Part shown: positions 16,701-24,957 of the stretch, piece after piece | Layout: each line of letters opens with the position of its first letter | Position numbering within the stretch: the stretch's first letter is position 1 | Source: CAVSRC01 sp963762605 | GTDB taxonomy: Bacteria; Pseudomonadota; Alphaproteobacteria; Rhizobiales; Kaistiaceae | Assembly (NCBI GenBank): GCA_963762605.1 | Contig: CAVXLJ010000017.1 | Span: 124,001-188,000 of the forward strand | Length of the DNA stretch: 64,000 nt | Direction: 5' to 3' | The notes under the pieces: generated by a model | What the model saw: only the letters and a program-made list of their open reading frames with translations | What the model was told of the DNA's origin: nothing | The model's database searches: none | Position numbers and translations under genes: made by a program

Positions 16701-17546
16701 TCACTCCCCGCGACGCTGGATGCCGACAAGCAGGGCGTCGTCGATCTCCAGAATATCCCTGGCTTCCTCGATGACCTTCGGGTCAACCGCCACCGGCGAC
16801 AGGTCGACACCGGCGGCCAGCCGCTTGGCGATCACATTGAGCGCCGCGACCCGGGCGTATTTCTTGTTGTCCGCGGGAATGGCGTGCCAGGGGGCGTAGT
16901 CGGTCGAGGTCTTGGCGAACATGTCGTCGGTCGCCCGCGCGTATTCGGCCCACTTCTTGCGATTGCGGAAATCCTCGTAGGAGAGCTTCCAGCGCTTGCC
17001 GGGGTTGCGCAGGCGGTCCTGGAACCGGCGGAGCTGCTCCTGCGGCGAGATATGCAGGAAGATCTTGATGACCCGCGTGCCGTGGTCGGAGAGTGCGCGC
17101 TCGAAATCGTTGATCTCGCGATAGGCCCGCTTCCATTCGGCGTCGGTGGCGAACTTCTCGATCCGCTCGACCAGGACGCGCCCGTACCAGGAGCGGTCAA
17201 AGACCGAGATGGCGCCGTGCGGCGGCAGGCGCTCGAAGAAGCGTGCCAGATAGTGCCGCTGCAGGTAGTAGGGTCGCGGCGCCGAGATCGGCCACACCTT
17301 GAAGCCGCGCGGGTCGAGCACCGCGGACATGCAACGGATGGTGCCGCCCTTGCCGGCCGCGTCCCACCCCTCGAAGACGATCGCCGCCGAATGGCCGAGC
17401 TTGAGATAGGCCTGCTGGATGGTGCGCAGGCGCTGCTGAACCTTCGCCAGCTCCCTTTCGTAGACCGGTATTTCAAGCGACTTGGAAAGGTCGACCGCGG
17501 AGAGGCGTGGCGGCTTGTGCTTCTGTGAACTTGCCGACTTGCTCAT
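16701..17546 (-). CDS. ppk2: Polyphosphate kinase 2
   Basis: A 281-residue PPK2-family kinase that transfers phosphate between polyphosphate and nucleotides. Walker A-like EGWDAAGKGG (residues 59-68), the lid region and Walker B-like FDRSWYGRV (116-124) are complete. Single-domain size matches class I PPK2. Whether it prefers GDP, ADP or AMP is not decided by these motifs. Start 17546 is chosen because the upstream residues look non-coding. It is convergent with the SleB-type gene (15 bp) and follows nadC on the same strand by 72 bp, possibly as a separate unit. Confidence 0.92.
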   Translation of the reverse strand: MSKSASSQKHKPPRLSAVDLSKSLEIPVYERELAKVQQRLRTIQQAYLKLGHSAAIVFEGWDAAGKGGTIRCMSAVLDPRGFKVWPISAPRPYYLQRHYLARFFERLPPHGAISVFDRSWYGRVLVERIEKFATDAEWKRAYREINDFERALSDHGTRVIKIFLHISPQEQLRRFQDRLRNPGKRWKLSYEDFRNRKKWAEYARATDDMFAKTSTDYAPWHAIPADNKKYARVAALNVIAKRLAAGVDLSPVAVDPKVIEEARDILEIDDALLVGIQRRGE

Positions 17547-17618
17547 TGGTCCCGCCGCCCTGCCAGAGTGTGCTGCCAATCGGTAGCACACTCCGCCGCG
17601 AGGCCGAAGCGTCGCCGG

Positions 17619-18485
17619 CTAATCCGCCTTCGCGATCACGACGTCGAGCGCCAGGTCGAGAATCGGCGCGGAGTGGGTGATCCAGCCGGACGAGATCATG
17701 TCGACGCCGGTCCCGGCGATCGGCCCGACCGTTTCCAGCGTGACGTTGCCGGAGGCCTCGGTGATGGCGCGGCCGGCGACCAGTTGCACCGCCTCGCGCA
17801 TCTCGGCCGGTGTCATGTTGTCAAGCAGCACCGCGTCCGGCCCCTCGACCATCGCCTCGGCGAGCTGGTCGAGCGTGTCGATCTCGATCTCGACCTTGAC
17901 CAGATGGCCAGCCGCGGTGCGCGCCGCCCGGATCGCGGCGATGACGCCGCCGGCAACCGCGATGTGGTTGTCCTTGATGAGGATGGCGTCGTCGAGGCCG
18001 AAGCGGTGGTTCATGCCACCGCCGCAGCGCACCGCGTATTTCTCGAAGGCGCGCAGGCCGGGCGTCGTCTTGCGCGTGTCGCAGATGCGGGCGCGCGTGT
18101 GCCGGACGCGATCGACGAAGGCGGCCGTCGCGGTGGCGATGCCGGAGAGGTGGCAGAGGAAATTGAGCGCGACGCGCTCGGCCGAAAGCACGGCACGGGC
18201 CGGTCCAGCGACCGTCGCCACGACAGAGCCGGCTTCCACCGCATCGCCGTCGGACGCCGTGGCGTCGAAGCGGATCGCCGGATCGACCGCACGAAAGGCG
18301 GCCGCGGCCACATCGAGACCGGCCAGCACGCCGGACTTGCGCGCGACCAGATTGGCCGTGGCCTTCGCATCGACCGGAATCGTCGCAGCCGAGGTGATGT
18401 CCCCTGCCCGGCCGAGGTCCTCCTTGAGCGCGGCGCGCACGGCCTCGGCGATCAGCAATTCGGGCAGGACGGGCCGGCCGCTCAT
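17619..18485 (-). CDS. nadC: Nicotinate-nucleotide pyrophosphorylase (quinolinate phosphoribosyltransferase)
   Basis: A 288-residue enzyme joining quinolinate to phosphoribosyl pyrophosphate to give nicotinate mononucleotide. Typical segments are ALKEDLGRAGDITS at the N-terminus, NFLCHLSGIAT, ICDTRKTTPGLRAFEKYAVRCGGGMNHR-type sequence (catalytic Arg/Lys region), and ISSGWITHSAP near the end. Its ATG overlaps the nadB stop (ATGA), showing translational coupling. It is the last gene of nadA-nadB-nadC, the de novo NAD pathway operon. Confidence 0.96.
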   Translation of the reverse strand: MSGRPVLPELLIAEAVRAALKEDLGRAGDITSAATIPVDAKATANLVARKSGVLAGLDVAAAAFRAVDPAIRFDATASDGDAVEAGSVVATVAGPARAVLSAERVALNFLCHLSGIATATAAFVDRVRHTRARICDTRKTTPGLRAFEKYAVRCGGGMNHRFGLDDAILIKDNHIAVAGGVIAAIRAARTAAGHLVKVEIEIDTLDQLAEAMVEGPDAVLLDNMTPAEMREAVQLVAGRAITEASGNVTLETVGPIAGTGVDMISSGWITHSAPILDLALDVVIAKAD

Positions 18486-20080
18486 GCCGGAACCGCGACG
18501 CGCCGCTTGCCGATGGCCTCCGCGCTGATCTGCTCGGCCTCGGCCAGGGTGATGTAGGTGCGATGCTGCCAGGCCGGGTCGTGCTCGGGATAGTCTCCGC
18601 GGAAGTGGCCGCCGCGGCTTTCGGTGCGGGCAAGCGCGGCGGCGGCGATGATGCGCGCGGCGGTGAGCACGTTGAGGAAGCGCTCCGAGCGGCAGTCCTC
18701 GCCAAGCGCGTCGATGGTCGCCAGAGCCTCGACAAGACCGTCGCGCCGGCGCACGACGCCGACAAGGCTGGTCATGGTCTGGCGCAGGCGGGTGACCTTG
18801 GCGGGATCCGGCATCTCGTCCAGAGCCGCGTCGCCGGTCTCCTCGACCGACAGACGCTGCGCCTGCGGCAGATGATCGGCAAGATCGTCGGCGATGCGGG
18901 CGCCGAAGGCGAGCGCCTCGAGCAGGGAGTTGGAGGCCAGCCGGTTGGCGCCGTGGGCGCCGGACGAGGTGCATTCGCCGGCGGCCCACAGCCCGTCGAG
19001 CGTGGTGCGGCCCTGACCGTCGGTGAGGATGCCACCCATGTGATAGTGCTCGGCGGGCGCGATCGGGATCGGCTCGCTGACCGGGTCGACGCCGGCCTCG
19101 CGGCAATAATTGTAGACGGTCGGGAAGTGCTTTTCGAATTCGGCGCCGATCGCCTCGCGGCAATCAAGGAAGGCGCCACGGCCGGCCTCGATCTCGGCAT
19201 GGACGGCGCGGGCGACGACATCGCGCGGCGCCAGTTCGGCTTGCGGATGGATGGCAAGCATGAAGCGCTCGCCGGCATTGTTGATCAGCCTGGCGCCTTC
19301 GCCGCGCAGGGCTTCGGTGGCCAGCGGCGCCGGGTCGCGGCCGACGTTCAGCACCGTCGGGTGAAACTGGACGAACTCGGGGTCGCCGATCACCGCGCCG
19401 GCACGCGCCGCCATGGCCAGCCCGCCGCCGGCCGCCTCGTTGGGATTGGTGGTGATCGCATAGAGATGGCCGACACCGCCGGAGGCGAGCACCACCGCCC
19501 GTGTTGGAAAACGCAACGCCGGACCGCCGTCGACCGGGCGGGCGACCAGGCCGGTGACGCGCCTGCCCTTGGTGGTCAGGCGCTCGCCGACATAGCCTTC
19601 GAACAGGCGGATCGACGGTGTCTTGCGGACATGCGCAATCAGCGCCGCCATGATGGCGGCGCCGGCCATGTCGCCGGCGACGTGGACGACGCGGCGCTCG
19701 GAATGCGCCGCCTCGCGCGACATGGCCAGATGGCCGGCAAGGTCGCGGTCGAACGGCACGCCATATTCGAGCAGATCGTGGACGCGATCCGGCGCGTCGG
19801 TGATCATCAGGCGGGCGATCTTCTCCGCCACGATGCCGTCGCCGGCGGCGATCGTGTCGGCGAGGTGCTTCTCGATGGAATCGCCATCGGCCATGGCGGC
19901 GGCGATGCCGCCCTGCGCCCACGACGACGACGCGCCCTCGCCGATCGGCGCGGCGGAGATGACGGTCACCGGGCGCGGCGCCATGCGCAGCGCGGTGAAC
20001 AGGCCGCCAAGGCCGCCGCCGACGATGACGACGTCGTCGGACACGACAGGCATGCGGCTGTTGGCCGTTCGATCGAGCAT
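18482..20080 (-). CDS. nadB: L-aspartate oxidase
   Basis: A 532-residue FAD enzyme oxidising aspartate to iminoaspartate, the first step of de novo NAD synthesis. The dinucleotide-binding VVIVGGGLGGL is at residues 17-27, followed by SSSWAQGGIAAAM, the flavoprotein HYHMGGI segment and GAHGANRLASNSLLEAL. Length is normal. Met1 and Met10 are both possible starts; I keep 20080. It lies 54 bp after nadA and overlaps nadC by 4 bp. Confidence 0.96.
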   Translation of the reverse strand: MLDRTANSRMPVVSDDVVIVGGGLGGLFTALRMAPRPVTVISAAPIGEGASSSWAQGGIAAAMADGDSIEKHLADTIAAGDGIVAEKIARLMITDAPDRVHDLLEYGVPFDRDLAGHLAMSREAAHSERRVVHVAGDMAGAAIMAALIAHVRKTPSIRLFEGYVGERLTTKGRRVTGLVARPVDGGPALRFPTRAVVLASGGVGHLYAITTNPNEAAGGGLAMAARAGAVIGDPEFVQFHPTVLNVGRDPAPLATEALRGEGARLINNAGERFMLAIHPQAELAPRDVVARAVHAEIEAGRGAFLDCREAIGAEFEKHFPTVYNYCREAGVDPVSEPIPIAPAEHYHMGGILTDGQGRTTLDGLWAAGECTSSGAHGANRLASNSLLEALAFGARIADDLADHLPQAQRLSVEETGDAALDEMPDPAKVTRLRQTMTSLVGVVRRRDGLVEALATIDALGEDCRSERFLNVLTAARIIAAAALARTESRGGHFRGDYPEHDPAWQHRTYITLAEAEQISAEAIGKRRVAVPA

Positions 20081-20134
20081 TTCAATGCGCCCGGTTTGTT
20101 GGCCGGCCTTGTCGGGAGAGGCCGGCTCTTCTGG

Positions 20135-21211
20135 TTAGCTCTTCAGGTTGACCATGCGCTCGACGGCGCGACGCGCCTTGGCCGCCACCATCGGGTCCAC
20201 CGTCACCTCCTCGCCCATGGTGAGCAGGCTGTCGAGAATGCGCGGCAGCGTGATGCGTTTCATGTGCGGGCAGAGGTTGCACGGCCGGATGAAGTCGATG
20301 TCCGGGTATTCGGCGGCGACGTTGGACGCCATCGAGCACTCGGTGACCAGGAGCACCTTGGCCGGACGGTTCTTCTCGATCCAGCCGGTCATCTTGGCGG
20401 TCGAGCCGGTGAAATCGGCTTCGGCAATTACGTCCGGCGGGCATTCGGGATGGGCGATGATCTGGATGCCGGGATTGGCTTCGCGGTATTCGCGCAGCTC
20501 TGCGCCGGTGAAGCGCTCATGCACCTCGCAGGCGCCGGTCCAGGCGATGATCTTGACGTCGGTCTGCGAGGCGACCCACTTGGCCAGATACTGGTCGGGC
20601 AGCAGGATGACGCGGTCGCTGCCGAGGCTCTCCACCACCTCGACTGCGTTGGACGATGTGCAGCAGATGTCGCTCTCGGCCTTCACGTCGGCCGAGGTAT
20701 TGACATAGGTGACCACCGGCACGCCGGGATAGCGCTCGCGCAGCAGGCGCACGTCGGCGCCGGTGATCGAGGCGGCCAGCGAGCAGCCGGCGCGGCGGTC
20801 CGGGATGAGCACCGTCTTGTCGGGATTGAGCAGCTTCGCGGTCTCGGCCATGAAGTGCACGCCGCACTGGACGATGACGTCGGCGTCGGTCTTCGAGGCG
20901 GCCATGGCGAGCTGGAGCGAATCGCCGGTTATGTCGGCAACGCAGTGGTAGATCTCGGGCGCCTGGTAGTTGTGCGCGAGAATCACGGCGTTACGGGTCT
21001 TCTTGAGGTCGTTGATCGCCTTGATGTAGGGCGCCATCACCGGCCACTCGATCGCCGGGATCACGGTCTTGACGCGCTCATAGAGGTGCGCCGTCTCGCG
21101 CGCCACCGCGTCGGTGTATTCGAGCGAGGGCATGGGCAGCGATCGCGCCTCGCCTTTGGCTGCGCCTGGGGCGGGCCGTGCCACTGCTTCGGATTCCAGT
21201 CCGATCGTCAT
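20135..21211 (-). CDS. nadA: Quinolinate synthase A
   Basis: A 358-residue [4Fe-4S] enzyme condensing iminoaspartate with dihydroxyacetone phosphate to quinolinate. The three cluster ligands are visible as Cys116 (QCGVHFMAET), Cys228 (GACEVHE) and Cys314 (CNLCPHMK). AHNYQAPEI and the ADITGDSLQLA stretch are also diagnostic. GGAG lies about 11 nt before the ATG. It heads the nadABC operon, and a palindromic operator lies 23 bp upstream of the start, consistent with repression by a NadQ-type regulator. Confidence 0.97.
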   Translation of the reverse strand: MTIGLESEAVARPAPGAAKGEARSLPMPSLEYTDAVARETAHLYERVKTVIPAIEWPVMAPYIKAINDLKKTRNAVILAHNYQAPEIYHCVADITGDSLQLAMAASKTDADVIVQCGVHFMAETAKLLNPDKTVLIPDRRAGCSLAASITGADVRLLRERYPGVPVVTYVNTSADVKAESDICCTSSNAVEVVESLGSDRVILLPDQYLAKWVASQTDVKIIAWTGACEVHERFTGAELREYREANPGIQIIAHPECPPDVIAEADFTGSTAKMTGWIEKNRPAKVLLVTECSMASNVAAEYPDIDFIRPCNLCPHMKRITLPRILDSLLTMGEEVTVDPMVAAKARRAVERMVNLKS

Positions 21212-21234
21212 CCCACGTCTTCTCCGGCAGCTAG

Positions 21235-21257
21235 TATATGCTCAATTGGAGCATATA
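21235..21257. promoter_or_regulatory. Probable NadQ operator of nadABC
   Basis: A perfect inverted repeat with 9-bp arms TATATGCTC and GAGCATATA and a 5-bp spacer sits 23 bp upstream of the nadA start, where it would overlap the promoter or start site. No other copy was noticed in the window. A NadQ-like regulator gene at 10957 makes it the natural binder; the pairing is inference. Confidence 0.7.
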
Positions 21258-21429
21258 TCGGAGCTTAAAATAGCCGGCCAAAGCCGGGTTCACGACACCG
21301 ATATAAGCACGAACCGAGCAAAAGACAAACCGGCGACCCATGACCAGCATGCATGGGTCACATCAGCAGATTTGATTATCTGCCGGCCGCGCCGCCGGCT
21401 AGGTTTTCCCCGGGGAAGGAGCGACGCGC

Positions 21430-22383
21430 ATGAAGATCGCGGTAATGGGCGCCGGCGGGATCGGCGGCTACGTCGGCGGTCGCCTGGCCGAAGCTGGCGA
21501 AGAGGTCAGCCTGATTGCGCGCGGAGCGCATCTGGCGGCTCTTAAGACATACGGGCTCACCATCGAAAGCCCGCACGGCAATCTCACGCTTCGCGATATC
21601 CGTGCCGTCGCCGAGCCGGCGGACGTCGGCCCGGCCGATCTGGTGCTGTTCACCGTCAAGCTGACGGATGCCGATACGGCCGCCCGGGCCATGGTCCCGC
21701 TGGTTGGCGCGCAAACCATGATCATCACGTTGCAGAACGGCATCGATAGCAAGGAGATCATCGGCCGCTATGTCGACCCGGCGCAGGTGGCTACCGGCAT
21801 CATCTACCTGGCCGCCTATATCAAGGAGCCCGGCACCATCATCAATCCAGGCGGCCTGCATCGCATGGTCATCGAGCGCATGGATGGCAATCTCGCGATG
21901 GCGGCTTTCTTGGCCGCCTGCGAGCGGGCGGTGGGGCTCGAGGCCTTTCCCGCCGACAACATCGATCACATGCTGTGGGACAAGTTCATCCTGTTGACAG
22001 CGTTTGCCGGCGCGACCTGCATCTCGCGCCTGCCGATCGGCGCCGTCTGCCGCCAGCCGGAGACGCTCGACTTCATGCGCCAGCTCGTCGACGAAGCCGT
22101 CGCGGTGGCGCGGGCGATGGGGCAGGATTTCGATGATACCCACCGAGAGCGCGTGATCGCTCTCTCGTGGAGCCAGCCCTACGAGCAGAAGGCCTCGATG
22201 CTGGTCGACCTGGAGGCGGGCCGGCCACTCGAACTTCCCTGGCTGCACGGCAAGGTGGTCGCGCTCGGCGCCCGCTTCGGCATTCCGACGCCGGCGAGCG
22301 CCGCTGTGGTGGCGGCATTGGCGCCCTATGTCGATGGGCCGCCGCGACTCGAAAAGACGCTGGAAGCAGGAGGGCGGACATGA
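21430..22383 (+). CDS. Ketopantoate reductase-like dehydrogenase (PanE/ApbA family)
   Basis: A 317-residue NADPH-dependent reductase. The N-terminal Rossmann motif is MGAGGIGGYVGGRL (residues 6-19), with a C-terminal helical domain containing the family's DKFILLTAFAGATC segment (catalytic Lys) and an EAVAVARAMG stretch. AAGGAG precedes the ATG with good spacing. Its stop overlaps the start of an MFS transporter (ATGA). This linkage suggests a catabolic or transport-linked paralogue rather than the biosynthetic panE, but a role in pantothenate synthesis cannot be ruled out. Confidence 0.85.
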   Translation: MKIAVMGAGGIGGYVGGRLAEAGEEVSLIARGAHLAALKTYGLTIESPHGNLTLRDIRAVAEPADVGPADLVLFTVKLTDADTAARAMVPLVGAQTMIITLQNGIDSKEIIGRYVDPAQVATGIIYLAAYIKEPGTIINPGGLHRMVIERMDGNLAMAAFLAACERAVGLEAFPADNIDHMLWDKFILLTAFAGATCISRLPIGAVCRQPETLDFMRQLVDEAVAVARAMGQDFDDTHRERVIALSWSQPYEQKASMLVDLEAGRPLELPWLHGKVVALGARFGIPTPASAAVVAALAPYVDGPPRLEKTLEAGGRT

Positions 22384-23615
22384 CCAGCGAACGGACCAGG
22401 CCTGCTCACGGTCTCATGCAGTCGATCCCGATCGTCATCGCGGCCGGCTGCATCATCTCCGCCGTCGGCTTCGGCCCGCGCTCGACCATGGGCTTCTTTC
22501 TGACGCCGATCACCAACGACTATGGCTGGGGGCGCGAAGTTTTCGCGCTCGCCATCGCCATCCAGAACCTCGTCTGGGGCATCGGCCAGCCCTTCGTCGG
22601 CATGCTGGCAGACCGTTTCGGCACGGCGCGGGTGATCGCCGGCGGCGCGCTCATCTATGCGGCCGGCCTGGCGCTGATGGCGCACAGCGGCACCCCGGTC
22701 GCGCTGCAATTGACCGCCGGCGTGCTGGTCGGCGTCGGCATTGCCGGCTCCGCCTTCCTGCTGGTGATGGCGGCCTTTGCGCGGTTGTTGCCGGCCTCGA
22801 TGCGCACGCTCGGCTTCGGCCTCGGCACCGCCGCCGGCTCGGTCGGCCAGTTCATCTTCGCCCCGCTCGGCCAGGGCTTCATCGCCGCCTATGGCTGGCA
22901 GACGGCGCTGGTGCTGATGGCGGGGATCGTGATGGTGGTGCCGGTGCTCGCCTTCGTCGTGCGCGGCAAGCCCGAGGCGATGCCGGCCAACCTCGGCGAA
23001 GCCGACCAGACGATCGTGGCCGCGTTGCGCGAGGCGTTCAGTCACGGGTCCTACCGGCTGCTGGTTGCCGGCTTCTTCGTCTGCGGCTTCCAGATCGCCT
23101 TCATCACCGTCCATCTGCCGCCTTATCTCATCGATGTCGGCATCCCGGCGATGTACGGCGCCTACGCGGTCGGCCTCATCGGCCTGTTCAACATCATGGG
23201 CTCGATCACCTCGGGCGTGCTGTGCGGCCGCATGGAGCGGCGCCGCATCCTCATCGGCCTCTACCTCACCCGCTCGGCGCTCATCGCCATCTTCATCCTG
23301 CTGCCGCCAAGCATCCCCTCGACGCTGATCTTCTCGGCGCTGATCGGCTTCCTGTGGCTGTCCACCGTGCCGCCCACCCAGCAGATCGTCGCCGTCATGT
23401 TCGGCACGCGCTACATGGCGACGCTGTTCGGCTTCGTCTTCTTCTCGCACCAGGTCGGCTCGTTCCTCGGCGTCTGGCTCGGCGGCTATCTCTACGACAC
23501 GACCGGCTCCTACACGATCGTGTGGTGGCTGTGCGTGGCGCTCGGCGTCGCCTCGGCGCTGGTGCACGCGCCGATCGACGAGCGCGCCGTCGAGCGACCG
23601 GCGCTGGCTGCCTGA
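22380..23615 (+). CDS. MFS transporter, OFA/monocarboxylate-like
   Basis: A 411-residue protein with about 12 membrane helices. The first third, GFGPRSTMGFFLTPITNDYGW followed by ...GQPFVGMLADRFG, is typical of the oxalate/formate antiporter-like branch of the major facilitator superfamily, which carries organic acids. The last helix is followed by a short cytoplasmic tail. Its ATG overlaps the stop of the PanE-like gene, so the two are co-expressed and may import and reduce or oxidise the same acid. The substrate is not determined. Confidence 0.88.
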   Translation: MTSERTRPAHGLMQSIPIVIAAGCIISAVGFGPRSTMGFFLTPITNDYGWGREVFALAIAIQNLVWGIGQPFVGMLADRFGTARVIAGGALIYAAGLALMAHSGTPVALQLTAGVLVGVGIAGSAFLLVMAAFARLLPASMRTLGFGLGTAAGSVGQFIFAPLGQGFIAAYGWQTALVLMAGIVMVVPVLAFVVRGKPEAMPANLGEADQTIVAALREAFSHGSYRLLVAGFFVCGFQIAFITVHLPPYLIDVGIPAMYGAYAVGLIGLFNIMGSITSGVLCGRMERRRILIGLYLTRSALIAIFILLPPSIPSTLIFSALIGFLWLSTVPPTQQIVAVMFGTRYMATLFGFVFFSHQVGSFLGVWLGGYLYDTTGSYTIVWWLCVALGVASALVHAPIDERAVERPALAA

Positions 23616-23688
23616 GCGCCGACGCGCTCGCCTATCCGGGCAGCAAGCGCCTATGGTGCGATCCGACAGGAATGAGGGAGGAGACAAC

Positions 23689-24681
23689 GTGGACCGCTTC
23701 AAGGCGCTGCTGATCACCCGCGACGAGGCGACCAAGGCGCAATCGGTGGCCGTCACCGAATTGGGCCTTGCCGATCTCATGCCGGGCGACGTCGACGTCC
23801 GTGTCGAACATTCGACGGTCAACTACAAGGACGGTCTGGCGATCACCGGCAAGCTGCCGGTGGTGCGGCGCTTCCCGATGATCCCCGGCATCGATCTTTC
23901 CGGCACGGTGACCGCCTCCTCCCACGCAGGCATCAAACCGGGCGACAAGGTGGTGCTCAACGGCTGGGGCGTCGGCGAGGTCCATTACGGCGGCTATGCC
24001 CAGATGGCGCGGGTCTCCGGCGATTGGCTGATCCCGCTGCCGGCGGGCATGAGCGGTGCTGAAGCGATGGCGATCGGCACCGCCGGCTACACCGCGATGC
24101 TCGCTTTGCTGGCGCTGGAGAAGCATGGCGTGAAGCCGGCCGACGGCCCGGTGGTGGTGACCGGTGCGGCCGGCGGTGTCGGCTCGGTCGCCGTCACCCT
24201 GCTTGCCGGCGCCGGCTATTCCGTTCACGCGGTGACCGGCCGCACCGACATGATCGACTATCTCAAGGGGCTCGGCGCCAGCGCAATCGTGTCCCGCGAC
24301 GAACTGACCGCACCACCGAAGCTGCTCGCCAAGGAACGCTGGGCGGCCGGCATCGATTCTGTCGGCAGCACCATGCTCGCCAACGTGCTCTCGCAGACCC
24401 AAGCCGGCGGCGCCGTCGCCGCCTGCGGCAATGCCGCCGGCATGGAGCTGCCGACCTCGGTGGCGCCGTTCATCCTGCGCGGCGTGGCGCTTCTCGGCAT
24501 CAACTCGGTCACCGTGCCGAAGCCCTTGCGCATCGCGGCATGGCAGCGCCTTTCCCGCGATGTCGACCACGGCAAGCTCGCCGCCATGACCGCCACCATC
24601 GGCTTCGACGGCATCGTGCCGGCGGCCCACGCCATCGTCGAGGGCAAGGTGCGCGGCCGGCTGGTGGTCGAGATCGACTGA
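23689..24681 (+). CDS. acuI: Acrylyl-CoA reductase-like MDR protein (AcuI/YhdH)
   Basis: A 330-residue zinc-independent medium-chain dehydrogenase/reductase of the AcuI/YhdH family, which reduces acrylyl-CoA to propionyl-CoA with NADPH. Family marks are VEHSTVNYKDGLAITGK, the GIDLSGTV core, VTGAAGGVGSVA for the cofactor, and SVTVPKPLR near the end. The GTG at 23689 is preferred because GGAGGAG ends 6 nt upstream; the frame further 5' is probably not translated. It may protect against acrylyl-CoA from dimethylsulfoniopropionate or 3-hydroxypropionate metabolism. Confidence 0.88.
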   Translation: MDRFKALLITRDEATKAQSVAVTELGLADLMPGDVDVRVEHSTVNYKDGLAITGKLPVVRRFPMIPGIDLSGTVTASSHAGIKPGDKVVLNGWGVGEVHYGGYAQMARVSGDWLIPLPAGMSGAEAMAIGTAGYTAMLALLALEKHGVKPADGPVVVTGAAGGVGSVAVTLLAGAGYSVHAVTGRTDMIDYLKGLGASAIVSRDELTAPPKLLAKERWAAGIDSVGSTMLANVLSQTQAGGAVAACGNAAGMELPTSVAPFILRGVALLGINSVTVPKPLRIAAWQRLSRDVDHGKLAAMTATIGFDGIVPAAHAIVEGKVRGRLVVEID

Positions 24682-24688
24682 TCGTCGG

Positions 24689-24847
24689 TCAGACGGCGCC
24701 GTGCATCAGGCCCGGCCACAGGCCAAAGACGCCGATCAGGATGAGATAGATCGCGACGATGTAGTTCAAGAGCCGCGGCATGATCAGGATGAGGATGCCG
24801 GCGATCAGCGCGACCAGCGGCTGTATGGCGATTGCGCCCATGTACAT
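24689..24847 (-). CDS. DUF3096 small membrane protein
   Basis: A 52-residue protein with two hydrophobic helices (MGAIAIQPLVALIAGILILI and NYIVAIYLILIGVFGLW), matching the DUF3096 family of tiny inner-membrane proteins of unknown function. ATG 24847 has AAGGAG 6 nt upstream, which decides it over the longer frame from 24883. It is convergent with acuI (7 bp between stops). Confidence 0.85.
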   Translation of the reverse strand: MYMGAIAIQPLVALIAGILILIMPRLLNYIVAIYLILIGVFGLWPGLMHGAV

Positions 24848-24957
24848 GGGAATCTCCTTGGTTGGCGCCCGTACGGGCGCCAACAGGCAGGCGCCGCACG
24901 GCCACGCTTGTCAACCCGGACAGGTTCCATGAGTTCCCGATGCGGAAGCGACGGGCC

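Noticed and set aside
18563..21268. 901-codon open frame on the plus strand opposite nadA and nadB
   Set aside because: It is a GC-bias shadow of the nad genes, rich in Arg, Gly and His, with no recognisable motif. The minus strand has complete NAD enzymes.
21280..21320. T-loop-like GGTTCACGACACC suggesting a tRNA
   Set aside because: No matching acceptor or anticodon arms could be formed around it.
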